Source of the DNA: Verrucomicrobiota bacterium
GTDB taxonomy: Bacteria; Verrucomicrobiota; Verrucomicrobiia; Palsa-1439
Direction of reading: 5' to 3'
Length of the DNA stretch: 64,000 nucleotides
NCBI GenBank assembly: GCA_003152315.1
Contig: PLZV01000012.1
Span: 25,165-89,164 of the forward strand
Part shown: positions 19,042-27,500 of the stretch, piece after piece
Numbering within the stretch: position 1 is the stretch's first letter
Layout of the letters: each line of letters opens with the position of its first letter
Notes under the pieces: generated by a model
The model's input: only the letters and a program-made list of their open reading frames with translations
The model's database searches: none
Told to the model about the DNA's origin: nothing
Program-made: the position numbers and the translations under genes

Positions 19042-19638
19042 ATGAAGAATTCCCACGTTCCCAGCCCTGCACACAGAATCACATTCATCTCGACCTTCAC
19101 TCTGGATACGAGCAACTCCACGGCGGCCTACGGCCTCACCGGCCTCGGCGGCTGGTTCAGCGGCCTGACGACGGACGGCAATCCGGACGTCCTGCGCAAT
19201 AACACGGCAAGTCCGATCCTTCTCCCTCCCTTTACCAATTTCCAACCAGGGCAACTGACGTTGAATATGTTTCAGACCACGTATTCCGTAATCCGTTGGA
19301 CCGCGCCTTCGACCGGACAGTTTAGTATCGTGGCCACATTTTCCGCCGTCAGTACGATCGGCGGTTCAACGGACGTGCATGTTCAACGGAATGGGGTCTC
19401 GGTATTCGATTCATCCGTGTTGGGTTTCCCCAGCCCGACGTCCTATTCGGGAACTCTGAACCTCGTGTCAGGCGACCATATCGATTTTGCCGTGGGCTTT
19501 GGGAGTAACGGGAACGATCATGAAGATACCACAGCCCTGGCCGCAACGATTGTGGCCGTGCCCGAACCAGGCACACTCGGTCTTGTGAGCGTAGCTCTCG
19601 GCTGTCTGCTCTCGCTCCGTTTCCTGAAGAGGAATTGA
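19042..19638 (+). CDS. PEP-CTERM sorted protein without clear signal peptide
   Basis: 198 aa. The C-terminus is a classic PEP-CTERM anchor: VPEPG, a hydrophobic helix (TLGLVSVALGCLLSLRFL), then KRN. The body is a beta-rich domain (FSIVATFSAVSTIGGSTDVHVQRNG..SYSGTLNLVSGDHIDFAVG) of the kind found in many such exopolysaccharide-associated proteins. GAGGAG precedes the ATG, so translation from here is likely, yet the N-terminus (MKNSHVPSPAHRITFIST) has no good export signal. Either the real start was lost or the gene is a 5'-truncated remnant. No exosortase is in the window. Confidence 0.72.
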   Translation: MKNSHVPSPAHRITFISTFTLDTSNSTAAYGLTGLGGWFSGLTTDGNPDVLRNNTASPILLPPFTNFQPGQLTLNMFQTTYSVIRWTAPSTGQFSIVATFSAVSTIGGSTDVHVQRNGVSVFDSSVLGFPSPTSYSGTLNLVSGDHIDFAVGFGSNGNDHEDTTALAATIVAVPEPGTLGLVSVALGCLLSLRFLKRN

Positions 19639-19671
19639 CCGCCACATCGAAAGGACGGTCGGTCGGAGAAC

Positions 19672-20661
19672 TCAGTCCTTCTGCAGTGGGATCTGGTTCC
19701 GCGGGGCCACCTGCGCAAAATCCCCGGCGGGCGTACTGCTCGGAACGGGTCTGAATTGTTTCTTTTGGCGGTCGATGGGATGGAAGAGTCCGTCAAAAAA
19801 ACCGCCAAACCAGGCCGGGATGCAACAACTCTCCTGGCGCGGTTGTCTCAAACGACACACGGACCGCAAGAAGTCCTTCACATAAAACCAAAGATAGGTG
19901 AGCGGTGCACGGTAGAGAACCCCGAGCCGTAGATACTTCGCAAAGGCCGCGCCCCGCGGCCGGCTCCAACGTCGGAAATCATCTCGCAAGTGATGAAGCT
20001 CGCGGAACCCGAAATGGGTGACCTTGGCCTCGGGCGAGAAAAAGATGACGTAGCCCGCGAGGAGCATCCGTGCCGCAAGGTCCGATTCGTCGCCGCCATT
20101 GAATCGGCCACCCGCCGACAAACACGGATCAAAGCCCTGCACTCTCGTCAGCGCCTCGGCTCTCACCGCCATATTGGCACCCATGCCCGTGTGAACGCGC
20201 TCCGGAATGCGGATGTAATCACGCAGGTGATAGACAAACCGTGGTTCGACCGTTCGTAGCGCAGGAATATAGCCCTTGGTCGGATCATAGGGTCCCGCCA
20301 TCACGTCACCGAAGATGCAGCCAATCTTCGGATTCAACTCGAAGCCCGCCGCCATGGCGGTCAACCATCCCGAATCCGGTTCACAATCATCATCGGTCAG
20401 CGCCCCGTACTCCCCTTGTGCCACGCTTGCACCCAGGTTTAATCCGAGAGACTTCCCGATCGGTGGCGATTTCACGTAACGGACGCGCGGATCCTGCGCG
20501 CACAACGGCGCCAGCGCCTTCGCGGTCAATTCATCAGTGCTTTGATCCACAATTACTAGTTCGATATTTGGGTAATCATTCCTCAGAATTGCGTTTGCCG
20601 TGAGGACAACATTGTCGCCGCGGTTACGCGTGCAAATGATGACGGATATCAAACTGGCCAC
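19672..20661 (-). CDS. Glycosyltransferase family 2
   Basis: About 329 aa. The GT-A fold start SLISVIICTRNRGDNV is followed by ELVIVDQSTDE, the metal/nucleotide-binding ALTDDDCEPDSGWL, the HTGMGANMAVR block and GGDESDLAARML, as in inverting GT2 enzymes of the mycofactocin/O-antigen type. The C-terminal basic region may lie at the membrane. The start is uncertain: GTG 20661 gives the family N-terminus, while an in-frame TTG lies at 20694. It is convergent with the PEP-CTERM gene and divergent from proB. Confidence 0.88.
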   Translation of the reverse strand: MASLISVIICTRNRGDNVVLTANAILRNDYPNIELVIVDQSTDELTAKALAPLCAQDPRVRYVKSPPIGKSLGLNLGASVAQGEYGALTDDDCEPDSGWLTAMAAGFELNPKIGCIFGDVMAGPYDPTKGYIPALRTVEPRFVYHLRDYIRIPERVHTGMGANMAVRAEALTRVQGFDPCLSAGGRFNGGDESDLAARMLLAGYVIFFSPEAKVTHFGFRELHHLRDDFRRWSRPRGAAFAKYLRLGVLYRAPLTYLWFYVKDFLRSVCRLRQPRQESCCIPAWFGGFFDGLFHPIDRQKKQFRPVPSSTPAGDFAQVAPRNQIPLQKD

Positions 20662-20880
20662 AGTGAGTGGATCCCTTCTTTCGTGCCAGGGCAAGGTTGA
20701 CCCAATTTCGCGCCAGATACAACATTCACCTGAGCGTATTACTCGGATTCAAACGAATACATTACCCATTGATTACATTGCCCTTCGATTCGAATGGGGT
20801 CCCGCCGGGAGTGGTACGTCCACGCGCACTCCCAGCCACTCGACACACTCCCCAAACTCTGGTAAGCATTTGTCGCTCTT

Positions 20881-21939
20881 ATGAACCTCCGCAAGGACAT
20901 CCTCGGCAAGGTTAGCCGCATCGTGATCAAGCTCGGCACAGGCTTGCTCACGGATGCGCAGAACCGTCTTTCGTTGCCGCAGATCGAGCAGATCGTCGCA
21001 CAACTTGCCGCGCTCCATGCGGCGAAGAAGCAGATCATCGTGGTTACCTCGGGGGCCATCGGCGCAGGGATGTCGGAACTGGGAATCAAGCAGCGCCCGA
21101 AACGATTGGATGAACTCCAGGCGGCGGCGGCCATCGGCCAGAGCAAGTTGATGGCAATCTACGACCGCCTGTTCGGCAACTCCGGCATTACTGTCGCGCA
21201 GGTGTTGCTCACGCACGATGATCTGCAGAACCGCGCGCGCCACCTCAACGCCCACAACACTCTCGCCACCTTGCTCACCCGCGGGGCCGTCCCCGTCATC
21301 AACGAGAATGACACCGTCGCGGTGGACGAAATCAAATTCGGCGACAACGACCGTCTCGGCGCGTTGACTGCCACCCTCATCGACGCGGATCTGCTCATCA
21401 TCCTCTCGCACGTGGAGGGATTGTTGGACGAACAAAAGCGCGTCGTGGCTACCGTCTCTGAGATACGCGAAGTCGAATCGCTGGCGCGTGGCACGGACCG
21501 TTCGACCAGCGTTGGCGGCATGAGATCGAAGATCGAGGCCGCGAAGATCGCCACCCGCGCCGGTATCCCCCTCGTGATCGCGAATGGCAATCGCGCGAAT
21601 GTCGTGCGGGACGTGCTGGCCGGCGAGGAAGTCGGGACGATCTTTCTGCCGCACGTCGACAAGTTGGCCAGTCGCAAGCGCTGGATTGCGTTTTTCCAAT
21701 ACCCTGCGGGCACGGTGGTTGTGGATGAAGGCGCGAAGCAGGCGCTCTGTGCAAACGGTAAGAGCCTGCTGGCCAAGGGTATCGTCTCGACGGAAGGAGA
21801 GTTCGCGGAAGGCGACGTCGTCAGTATCTGCGACGAAAATCAGGTTGAATTTGCGCGCGGCCTGGCGAAGGTTGGCGGCATCCTAATCAAGTCAGCCACT
21901 GGTGTGGTGATTCATCGGGATGACATGGTAATTCTCTAA
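20881..21939 (+). CDS. proB: Glutamate 5-kinase
   Basis: First step of proline synthesis: ATP-dependent phosphorylation of glutamate. The amino-acid kinase domain has VIKLGTGLLT, VTSGAIGAGM, INENDTVAVDEIKFGDND and the GGMRSKIEAAKIATRAGI block. The C-terminal PUA domain starts near residue 275 (GTVVVDEGAKQAL..GKSLLAKGI). At 352 aa it is slightly short but complete. proA starts on the very next base after the stop, so the two are coupled, as expected for enzymes that pass on an unstable intermediate. Confidence 0.95.
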   Translation: MNLRKDILGKVSRIVIKLGTGLLTDAQNRLSLPQIEQIVAQLAALHAAKKQIIVVTSGAIGAGMSELGIKQRPKRLDELQAAAAIGQSKLMAIYDRLFGNSGITVAQVLLTHDDLQNRARHLNAHNTLATLLTRGAVPVINENDTVAVDEIKFGDNDRLGALTATLIDADLLIILSHVEGLLDEQKRVVATVSEIREVESLARGTDRSTSVGGMRSKIEAAKIATRAGIPLVIANGNRANVVRDVLAGEEVGTIFLPHVDKLASRKRWIAFFQYPAGTVVVDEGAKQALCANGKSLLAKGIVSTEGEFAEGDVVSICDENQVEFARGLAKVGGILIKSATGVVIHRDDMVIL

Positions 21940-23184
21940 ATGGATTTGAAACAACAAATGCGATTGCTGGCCGAACGTTCGCGCGATGCGTCGCGAGCGT
22001 TGGCCAGGCTCGACTCGGAACAGAAGAACTCGCTGCTTCGCGCCATGGCCGACGGGATCGAAAAGTCCGCCGACCGCATCCAGCCCGCCAATGCCAAGGA
22101 CCTCGAAGCGGGGAAGAAGGCGGGACTTACCTCGGCCATGCTCGATCGTTTGACCCTCACCGATAAGCGCATCAGCGAAATGGCCGAAGGAGTGCGCGAG
22201 GTTGCCGCATTGCCTGACCCCGTTGGCAAAACCATCAGCGAGTGGACGCGCCCGAACGGTATCCGCATCCAGAAAGTGCGCGTGCCGATCGGTGTCATCC
22301 TGATCATTTACGAGTCGCGCCCGAATGTCACCGCGGACGCCGGCTGCCTCTGCTTCAAGACGGGCAACGCCGTGATCCTGCGCGGCGGTTCGGAGGCCAT
22401 CCATAGCAATCTGGCCATCGCCGAGGCGATGAACGTCCCCGGCCTGCCGCCGAACAGCATTACCGTCGTGCCCACGACCGACCGCGCGGCTATCGACGAA
22501 TTGCTGCAACTCGACGACTTGGTCAACCTCTGTATCCCGCGCGGTGGGGAAGGGCTCATCCGTGCCGTCGCGGAAAAATCGCGCATTCCCGTCATCAAAC
22601 ACTACAAAGGCGTCTGCCACGTGTACGTCGACCGCGATGCCGATTTCGACATGGCGGAAGAAATCGTCGTGAACGCCAAGTGTCAGCGTCCCAGCGTCTG
22701 CAACGCCATCGAGACGCTGCTCATCGACGAGAAAATAGCCGACCAATTCCTGCCGCGCGTCGCGAAGGCTCTCGCCGAGAAGAAAGTCGAGCTGCGTGGC
22801 GATGACCGGACACGTCAGCTCGTCCCATCCGCCAAGCCGGCCACAGAAGACGACTGGTACGCCGAATACCTCGATCTCATCCTGGCCGTGCGCGTCATCA
22901 ACGGCGTGGACGAAGCCATCGATCACATCACGAAATACGGCTCCGCCCACAGCGACGCCATCGTCACTCGCAACAAGGCGACAGCGGAAAAATTCCTCCG
23001 CGAAGTAGACAGCTCCAGCGTGTTCTGGAACGCCAGCACCCGGCTTGCCGATGGCGGCCAATATGGTTTCGGCGCCGAAATCGGCATCTCCACCGACAAG
23101 CTCCACGCCCGCGGCCCCATGGGCCTGGAGGAATTGACCAGCTACAAGTTTGTAGTCGTCGGCGACGGCCAGTTGCGCGAATGA
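21940..23184 (+). CDS. proA: Gamma-glutamyl phosphate reductase
   Basis: NADPH-dependent reduction of gamma-glutamyl phosphate to glutamate semialdehyde, the second step of proline synthesis. Visible blocks include VPIGVILIIYESRPNVTADA, LRGGSEAIHSN, the nucleotide-site PRGGEGLI, KHYKGVCHVYVD and the catalytic Cys in NAKCQRPSVCNAIETLL. The C-terminus has FWNASTRLADGGQYGFGAEIGIST. 414 aa, normal. It overlaps the following gene as ATGA. Confidence 0.96.
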   Translation: MDLKQQMRLLAERSRDASRALARLDSEQKNSLLRAMADGIEKSADRIQPANAKDLEAGKKAGLTSAMLDRLTLTDKRISEMAEGVREVAALPDPVGKTISEWTRPNGIRIQKVRVPIGVILIIYESRPNVTADAGCLCFKTGNAVILRGGSEAIHSNLAIAEAMNVPGLPPNSITVVPTTDRAAIDELLQLDDLVNLCIPRGGEGLIRAVAEKSRIPVIKHYKGVCHVYVDRDADFDMAEEIVVNAKCQRPSVCNAIETLLIDEKIADQFLPRVAKALAEKKVELRGDDRTRQLVPSAKPATEDDWYAEYLDLILAVRVINGVDEAIDHITKYGSAHSDAIVTRNKATAEKFLREVDSSSVFWNASTRLADGGQYGFGAEIGISTDKLHARGPMGLEELTSYKFVVVGDGQLRE

Positions 23185-24500
23185 CGACTGAAGTCACAGC
23201 ACTGCAGCGGGCGCAATACGTCCGCGACCAAATGCCCGCGCATGGGATGTTTGCCGGCGCGACATGGCGCATCTCCCCAGAGGCCTTTCCGCTCTCGCAA
23301 GAACTCGTCACAAAGTTGGAAGCGCTTGGCCCGCAATTGCTGGCCTTCTACCGCGCCTGCAATGTGCTGTACCGCCACAGCGTGCAGGGCAAGTTGCCGC
23401 ATTGGATCGCGGAGTATCTCGACACGGGCAAGCCGAAGGAACTCATCGAATTATCGCGGCGCGACCGTTTCAAGGGTCACGTCCCGCGCGTGATCCGCCC
23501 GGACGTGATTCTCAGTAACGACCATTTCTTCATCACCGAACTCGATTCCGTGCCCGGTGGGATTGGCCTAACAGGCTGGCTCGGTAAAACATATACGGAG
23601 CTGGGCGACACGGTGGTGGGGGGTGCACACGGGATGATGGAAGGTTTCGATGCGATGCTGCGCGCGGAAGCGAAAAGCGAGAAACCGCTGGCGGTCGTCG
23701 TGGTGTCGGACGAAGCAGCGGCGTATCGACCCGAGATGGAATGGCTCGGCCAGCAAATCGGCTTCCGCGTCATGCGACCCGAGGAATTGGTGACTCTGGA
23801 CAAAACGGCGGTCGTCTATCGTTTCTTCGAATTATTCGATTTGCCGAACATCCCCAACGCGAATCTGCTGACAGAGGCCGCTGCCCACGCGCAGGTAGCG
23901 GTGACACCGCCCTTCAAGCCCCAGCTCGAAGAGAAAATGTTGTTCGCATTTCTCTGGATGGAACAGTTGCGGCCGTTCTGGCGCGAACAACTCGGCGAGG
24001 ACAAACTGGCCGCCTTGCGCCAAATCTTCCCGTATACGTGGATCGTTGACCCGACGCCATTGCCGCCGCACGCCGTGATTCCCGAACTTGGCATTCACGA
24101 CTGGCGCGAGATGGCAAAGTTCTCGCAGAAGCAACGCGAGCTGGTCCTGAAAATCTCCGGCTTCAGCGAAGAGGCCTGGGGTAGCCGCGGCGTGCACGTG
24201 GGTCACGACCTGCCCGCCGCCGAATGGGCCGAAGCCATCGACCAGGCATTGAATGGCTTTGCGGCGCACCCCTTTATCCTGCAGCGCTTTGAAAAGTCGA
24301 AGCTCTTCGAGGCACAGTATGTCGACTTTGACGCGAATGAAGCGCGGACGTTTGGCGCACGGGTGCGGCTCTGCCCCTACTACTTCGTGGTCGGCGACGA
24401 CGCAAAGCTCGGCGGCATCCTGGTCACGGTTTGCCCTGCTGATAAGAAGATCCTCCACGGCATGCCTGACGCCGTCATGGCGCCGTGCCGCGTCCAGTAG
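23181..24500 (+). CDS. Conserved protein of unknown function, translationally coupled to proA
   Basis: 439 aa, cytoplasmic, no signal peptide or membrane segment. It is not recognised with confidence. Features seen: a conserved-looking central phrase PDVILSNDHFFITELDSVPGGIG, the acidic/Gly block GAHGMMEGF, LAVVVVSDEAAAYRPEMEWL and a C-terminal RLCPYYFVVGDDAKLGGILVTVCPADKKILHG. The arrangement of acidic residues near 'TELDS' with a late Gly-rich strand recalls circularly permuted ATP-grasp enzymes, but I cannot place the ATP-binding residues. The ATGA overlap with proA suggests co-regulation. Confidence 0.8.
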   Translation: MTTEVTALQRAQYVRDQMPAHGMFAGATWRISPEAFPLSQELVTKLEALGPQLLAFYRACNVLYRHSVQGKLPHWIAEYLDTGKPKELIELSRRDRFKGHVPRVIRPDVILSNDHFFITELDSVPGGIGLTGWLGKTYTELGDTVVGGAHGMMEGFDAMLRAEAKSEKPLAVVVVSDEAAAYRPEMEWLGQQIGFRVMRPEELVTLDKTAVVYRFFELFDLPNIPNANLLTEAAAHAQVAVTPPFKPQLEEKMLFAFLWMEQLRPFWREQLGEDKLAALRQIFPYTWIVDPTPLPPHAVIPELGIHDWREMAKFSQKQRELVLKISGFSEEAWGSRGVHVGHDLPAAEWAEAIDQALNGFAAHPFILQRFEKSKLFEAQYVDFDANEARTFGARVRLCPYYFVVGDDAKLGGILVTVCPADKKILHGMPDAVMAPCRVQ

Positions 24501-24562
24501 CCTGCAGGGCTTGCTCTTGACGCTCAACCGACTGCTGGTGTAGCTTGGCGCACGCATTCGAT

Positions 24563-24636
24563 GCGGGCGTAGCATAGTGGTAATGCGCCAGCCTTCCAAG
24601 CTGGTGAGGTGGGTTCGATTCCCATCGCCCGCTCCA
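24563..24636 (+). tRNA. tRNA-Gly (TCC)
   Basis: Complete cloverleaf with encoded CCA. The acceptor stem is GCGGGCG (24563-24569) pairing with CGCCCGC (24626-24632), discriminator T, CCA at 24634-24636. The anticodon loop CTTCCAA has TCC at 24595-24597. The T-arm contains GGGTTCGATTCCC. Its last 23 bases are repeated at 44771-44793 and form the attachment site of element 1; the gene was kept intact by the insertion. Confidence 0.96.
24614..24636 (+). repeat. attL of element 1
   Basis: The 23-bp core, from TTCGATTCCC to CGCTCCA, is the T-arm and acceptor 3' half of tRNA-Gly. It is identical to 44771-44793; flanking bases differ on both sides. Confidence 0.9.
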
Positions 24637-24669
24637 TATTTCCTGGTGAATACGCAAATATAAGTTTTT

Positions 24670-24690
24670 GCGTGACAAAACCGTGACAAA
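24670..24690 (+). promoter_or_regulatory. Candidate integrase arm sites, element 1 left
   Basis: Two TGACAAA heptamers 11 bp apart (24673 and 24684), 34 bp inside attL and just before the integrase gene. The same paired motif recurs near the right end at 44671 and 44681. Short, helically phased repeats at both ends are typical of tyrosine-integrase arm sites. Confidence 0.55.
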
Positions 24691-24711
24691 CTTGGTAGTC
24701 TGGGGCGTGCG

Positions 24712-25929
24712 ATGAAGCGCTCGTTCCTAGTCAGCGTTGGATCGGTCAAGATTCCAGTCTACGGACTCTCCAGTGGCCGATGGTGCATCAGCTTCTACCA
24801 AGACGGGCAGCGCCGCAGGGAGACGCGCTCCACGCGCGAGGAAGCCACCAAACGAGCGGTAGAAGTCGCGACCGCCATCCACAGTCAGAAAGCCTCTGGC
24901 CTCACCCTGACGGGCGCAGACCGCGATTCCTATGCACGCTCCCTTGAGGTGCTTAAACCCTTTGGAGTGACGCTCCATGACGCCCTGGAAGCTTACACCA
25001 AAGCAAGACACAAGCTCCAAAAGGCGTCATTGAACGAGGCGGTGGATTTCTACCTGCGGCATCACCCGACGAACCTGCCAGCCAAGACGGTCAAGGAAGT
25101 TGCGGACGAATTGCTGTCAGCAAAGCGGCAGGACGGCGTAAGCGCCGCTTACCTGAAAGACCTAAATACACGGCTCCCGCATATCGCCGCTGCATTCTCA
25201 GGCCCTATCGGGCTAGTTTCACAAGGTCAGCTTGAGAACTGGCTGCGGTCGCTGCCATGCGCTTTGCGCTCACGAAACAATTACAGGAGCCTTGTTGTGA
25301 CGCTCTGGCGGTTTGCGCGGCAGCGCGGCTATCTCTTGCGTGATCGCTCCACGGAAGCCGACACGCTGCCCCGCGCAAAGGATAACGGCGGGGAGATCGA
25401 GATATTCCGCTCCATAGACTTCGCGAAGCTGATCGCCAAGGCGGATTCGAACTTGGTGCCATTCCTTGCCATCGGTGCCTTTACGGGGCTTCGCCATGCG
25501 GAGCTTCTGCGCTTGGAATGGGAGGATGTTCGCTTTGCCCAAGGGTTTATTGAGGTCAAGGCGAAGAAGGCCAAGACCGCGCAACGCCGCCTTGTGCCCA
25601 TCCAGCCAAATTTGCAGGCGTGGCTTGCCCCATACCGTGCGAAAACGGGGCCAGTCTGCGTCTGGTCCCGCATCGGACGCAAGGCGTCCGTGCTGGCGAA
25701 GGAGCTTGGCATCCGCTGGCCGAGCAACGGCTTGCGGCATTCATATGCGACGTACCGACTGGCACAATGCCAGGATGCGGCGAAAGTCGCGCTCGAAATG
25801 GGCAACACACCGAGCATGGTGTTTCGGCACTACAGGGAATTGGTGACGCCGAAAGAAGCGGCAGCGTGGTGGAGCGTCTCCCCGAAGCGGGCGGCAAACG
25901 TGGTGCTATTGGGGACACCATTCCTTTAA
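24712..25929 (+). CDS. int: Tyrosine recombinase (integrase) of element 1
   Basis: 405 aa site-specific recombinase expected to integrate and excise the element at tRNA-Gly. The N-terminal arm-binding and SAM-like regions extend to about residue 230. The catalytic domain shows the first Arg in AIGAFTGLRHAELLRLEW, a Lys-rich strand (EVKAKKAKTAQRR), the His-x-x-Arg box GLRHSYATY, and the nucleophile Tyr in VFRHYREL. The ATG at 24712 lies 75 bp past the tRNA. Candidate arm sites lie directly upstream, so binding there could also control int transcription. Confidence 0.93.
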   Translation: MKRSFLVSVGSVKIPVYGLSSGRWCISFYQDGQRRRETRSTREEATKRAVEVATAIHSQKASGLTLTGADRDSYARSLEVLKPFGVTLHDALEAYTKARHKLQKASLNEAVDFYLRHHPTNLPAKTVKEVADELLSAKRQDGVSAAYLKDLNTRLPHIAAAFSGPIGLVSQGQLENWLRSLPCALRSRNNYRSLVVTLWRFARQRGYLLRDRSTEADTLPRAKDNGGEIEIFRSIDFAKLIAKADSNLVPFLAIGAFTGLRHAELLRLEWEDVRFAQGFIEVKAKKAKTAQRRLVPIQPNLQAWLAPYRAKTGPVCVWSRIGRKASVLAKELGIRWPSNGLRHSYATYRLAQCQDAAKVALEMGNTPSMVFRHYRELVTPKEAAAWWSVSPKRAANVVLLGTPFL

Positions 25930-26171
25930 GATCAGCTGACCTCATGCCATAGCGAGAACCATCTGAATCAATGAATAACAAGAACTCAGCGGGTTTGGGG
26001 ATCTTGCCCATGCGAAGCTGTGCGTGGGCCCACTTGTACTAAAATAATAAGGTTCTCGGAACGACACAACGCGAAATATCGTTTTACCGCAACGGTTTCC
26101 TCTTGCAACCGGAAATCCGTTCCACTATGAACGCGATGTTCTTTCGGTGATGTTGTCGGTGTGGGACTTCG

Positions 26172-26200
26172 GTTGTTCTTGCTAAGGCGGCAAGAACAAC
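26172..26200. repeat. Perfect inverted repeat in a gene-free interval
   Basis: GTTGTTCTTGC-N7-GCAAGAACAAC, an 11-bp perfect stem. It is the only structured feature I see in the 25930-26552 gap downstream of int. There is no T-run; it could be a protein-binding site or an RNA hairpin. Confidence 0.5.
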
Positions 26201-26552
26201 AGAGCGAGGCTAGGTCCAAAACGAACAACACGCGAGCCTGTCTTCAGTTCGTAGCCGCTACCTTTAAGCAATCCCTGCGTCTGCAAATCCTGACGTTTTC
26301 TCATCCGGAACTTAATTCCCCGCAGATGTTCTATGGTCACAAGCTGATGTCGCATCTTTTCTGTGACGACCGTTGCAGGGTGCTTGATCTTTGGACTTTC
26401 CAGTGCACCAACACTCTTGATGGATTCATCCGATGGTCAGGATGGGCCGGCGAGTCAGGGATGGCCCACCGGTCGGCGGCGGGAAGAGCGTCTACTGACG
26501 GTATTATAAATCCCCTAACTTGGACTTTGGTCAACTGATGAATGGAGGCGGC

Positions 26553-27500
26553 ATGAAGAATCGATACCTCATTATTACCAGTCTAGCGCTTTGCGTCGTC
26601 GCTGTGCTCTCATGGAAACTGCAACCTGTGGGTGCCCAGAGCCCTTCGATCACTTCAACAAATATCACCGCAGCCTCGTCAGCCGACGTCGATTCGGATG
26701 GCGACGGCTTCACCGATGCGCAAGAGATCGCCTGGGGCACCGATCCGCATGATCCCAATAGCCATCCTGATTTGGTTACCGGCATGGTCGCATGGTTGCC
26801 ACTCGATGAGGGCCAGGGGACGCAGGCGCTGGATGTCTCGGGCCAGGGACACAACGGAACGCTCGAAGGCAGTTCGCTTCCCACATGGACCAGCGACGGC
26901 AGCGGACCATCACTGGCGTTCAGTGGCGCGCAGAGCCAAGTCGTTGTCCCGAATTCCAGCGAACTGACACCCACCAACAAGTTCACCATGATGGCCTGGA
27001 TAAAGGTCAACCCTGGAGTCCAAGGTACGGTGCTCAGCAAGAAGACTTCGGATGCTTCCCAAACCGGTTACTCGCTCTCGATTACCGGCGGACGATTGTC
27101 GGCCTTATTGCGGGTCGGGGGAATGGATCGTCCGCTCTACGGACACGTCCCGGTTGCCGATGGTCAATGGCATTACGTTGCCTGTGCGTACAACGGCTTG
27201 GAGTTTCGCCTCTTCGTGGATGGTGTGCGGGACGTGTTGACGCATACGGGAGGAGCCGTAGTTCAGACCGACGGGTCGCTAATCATTGGGCAACTCGCCG
27301 GACAGATGCGCGACGTGGGACTCTACCAACGGGCCTTCAACGATGGCGAAATCAAGTTGCTCTATGAGACCACGAGCACGATGAGCACCCAGTTGGCTCG
27401 ACGCCAACCAGCCGCTCCGACATTCCTCTATGCGCGGCTGAAGGAGCGCGGGCGCATTCAAGCAGCACAAGCAGAACTGCGCAAAAGGGTGACGCCATGA
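26553..27500 (+). CDS. Secreted LamG-domain protein with calcium-binding repeat
   Basis: 315 aa from the ATG preceded by GGAGGCGG. The signal peptide is MKNRYLIITSLALCVVAVLSW. A thrombospondin type-3-like calcium loop (DVDSDGDGFTDAQEIAWGTD) is followed by a LamG/concanavalin-like jelly roll (MVAWLPLDEGQGTQALDVSGQGHNGTLEG ... FTMMAWIKVN ... WHYVACAYNGLEFRLFVDG ... DVGLYQRAFNDGEI). Probable surface or extracellular carbohydrate/protein binding. The C-terminus is charged and helical (ARLKERGRIQAAQAELRKR). It is coupled to the next gene by an ATGA overlap. Confidence 0.82.
   Translation: MKNRYLIITSLALCVVAVLSWKLQPVGAQSPSITSTNITAASSADVDSDGDGFTDAQEIAWGTDPHDPNSHPDLVTGMVAWLPLDEGQGTQALDVSGQGHNGTLEGSSLPTWTSDGSGPSLAFSGAQSQVVVPNSSELTPTNKFTMMAWIKVNPGVQGTVLSKKTSDASQTGYSLSITGGRLSALLRVGGMDRPLYGHVPVADGQWHYVACAYNGLEFRLFVDGVRDVLTHTGGAVVQTDGSLIIGQLAGQMRDVGLYQRAFNDGEIKLLYETTSTMSTQLARRQPAAPTFLYARLKERGRIQAAQAELRKRVTP

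Noticed and set aside
23832..24749. Long minus-strand frame covering tRNA-Gly and part of the 23181 gene
   Set aside because: Its N-terminal part (GNRTHLTSLEGW-like) is the translated antisense of a tRNA, a well-known annotation artefact, and the rest is antisense to a better gene.
26161..26538. 125-codon plus-strand frame before the LamG gene
   Set aside because: Starts within an inverted repeat, no family features and overlaps the true Shine-Dalgarno region of the LamG gene.
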